Of a DNA stretch of 5,872 nucleotides, positions 5,411 to 5,872 are shown one piece after another (position 1 is the first letter of the stretch; every line of letters begins with the position of its first letter). The translations under genes were made by a program, and so were the position numbers. Source of the DNA: Actinomycetota bacterium (GTDB taxonomy: Bacteria > Actinomycetota > Actinomycetes > Mycobacteriales > Mycobacteriaceae). The DNA lies in NCBI GenBank assembly GCA_005789055.1, contig SYAA01000326.1:1-5872 (forward strand), read 5' to 3'. The notes beneath the pieces were generated by a model. The model did not search any database. It was not told the DNA's origin and saw nothing but the letters and a program-made list of their open reading frames with translations.

Positions 5411-5872
5411 GTGGCAAAGGCATCGGCGGAGCGCAAACTGGCGGCGGCCGCGAAAAAGGTCGCCGGCGCCGGCGCAAAGAAGATCGTCGCCTCCAACCGC
5501 AAAGCCCGGCACAACTATGCGATTCTCGAGGTTTTCGAAGCCGGGGTGGTGCTGGTCGGTACCGAGGTGAAGAGTCTGCGGGAGGGCCAGGCCTCGATGG
5601 CCGATGCGTTCGCCACGGTCGACGACGGCGAAATATGGCTGCGCAATCTGCATATCGCGGAATACCACCACGGCACCTGGACCAACCACACCCCGCGTCG
5701 CAACCGCAAACTGCTCCTGCACCGCCGCCAGATCGACATCCTGGTCGGCAAGATCCGTGACGGCAACCTGACCCTGGTGCCGCTGTCGATGTACTTCCTC
5801 GATGGCAAAGTCAAGGTGGAGTTGGCACTGGCCCGCGGTAAGCAGGCGCACGACAAACGCCAGGACCTCGCC
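5411..5872 (+). CDS. smpB: SsrA (tmRNA)-binding protein SmpB, 3' end missing
   Basis: From the GTG at 5411 the frame stays open for exactly 154 codons to the window edge. Recognisable SmpB features include IVASNRKARHNY (25-36), GTEVKSLREGQAS (50-62), the WLRN...H segment (76-81), TNHTPRRNRKLLLHRRQI (91-108) and the KVKVELALARGK block (133-144). SmpB binds tmRNA and brings it to ribosomes stalled without a stop codon; its C-terminal tail, needed inside the ribosome, is the part cut off here. The N-terminus (residues 5-24, Lys/Ala-rich) is about 15 residues longer than in M. tuberculosis SmpB as I recall it. The start follows the ftsX TAG by 2 nt. The AGGA at 5407-5410 touches the start codon and is too close to act as its ribosome site; GGGA at 5401-5404 has better spacing. 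No alternative in-frame ATG, GTG or TTG lies nearby, so coupling to ftsX termination is likely. Confidence 0.95.
   Translation, partial: MAKASAERKLAAAAKKVAGAGAKKIVASNRKARHNYAILEVFEAGVVLVGTEVKSLREGQASMADAFATVDDGEIWLRNLHIAEYHHGTWTNHTPRRNRKLLLHRRQIDILVGKIRDGNLTLVPLSMYFLDGKVKVELALARGKQAHDKRQDLA

Noticed and set aside
5407..5411. AGGAG just before smpB considered as its Shine-Dalgarno
   Set aside because: It shares its last G with the GTG start codon, leaving no spacing, and there is no later in-frame start at a suitable distance.

Overview
The window looks like chromosomal DNA from a mycobacterium or close relative (Mycobacteriales). Base composition is GC-rich throughout. Each protein I recognise reads like its Mycobacterium counterpart, and the order fprA< | prfB> mscS-like> Pro/Thr-rich membrane protein> ftsE> ftsX> smpB> is, from memory, the order around Rv3106-Rv3100c in M. 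tuberculosis. Several residues differ from the M. tuberculosis proteins as I remember them, and SmpB carries an extra N-terminal stretch, so this is probably another species. I cannot name it.

Layout. Positions 1-1187 on the minus strand hold most of fprA, an FAD/NADPH ferredoxin (adrenodoxin-type) reductase; its C-terminal end lies outside the window. A gap of only 37 bp separates it from the divergent prfB (1225-2343, release factor 2). Both genes appear to have a TANNNT -10 box 7-8 nt before the start codon, which suggests leaderless transcripts in both directions. prfB overlaps an MscS-family channel gene (2330-3253) by 14 bp. That gene overlaps, through an ATGA junction with a strong Shine-Dalgarno, a gene for a single-pass membrane protein with a long Pro/Thr-rich outer tail (3250-3789). 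A 32-bp gap follows, with another TANNNT box 8 nt before the GTG that opens ftsE (3822-4514). ftsX (4515-5408) abuts ftsE directly, and smpB (5411 to the window end, incomplete) starts 2 nt after the ftsX stop.

How the genes work together. FtsE (ATPase) and FtsX (membrane subunit) form the FtsEX complex, which couples cytoplasmic ATP hydrolysis to activation of cell-wall hydrolases during division. The MscS-like channel and the Pro/Thr-rich protein just upstream are also envelope proteins. prfB and smpB bracket them with translation functions: stop-codon release and trans-translation rescue of stalled ribosomes. The simplest reading is two closely packed same-strand transcription units (prfB-mscS-P/T protein and ftsE-ftsX-smpB), with read-through between them possible because I see no terminator.

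I found no mobile element, CRISPR array, tRNA, rRNA or foreign-looking segment, and no gene-free stretch longer than 37 bp. This is a conserved core region. The points worth a second look are the promoter arrangement, the uncharacterised Pro/Thr-rich protein beside ftsEX, and details of translation initiation.
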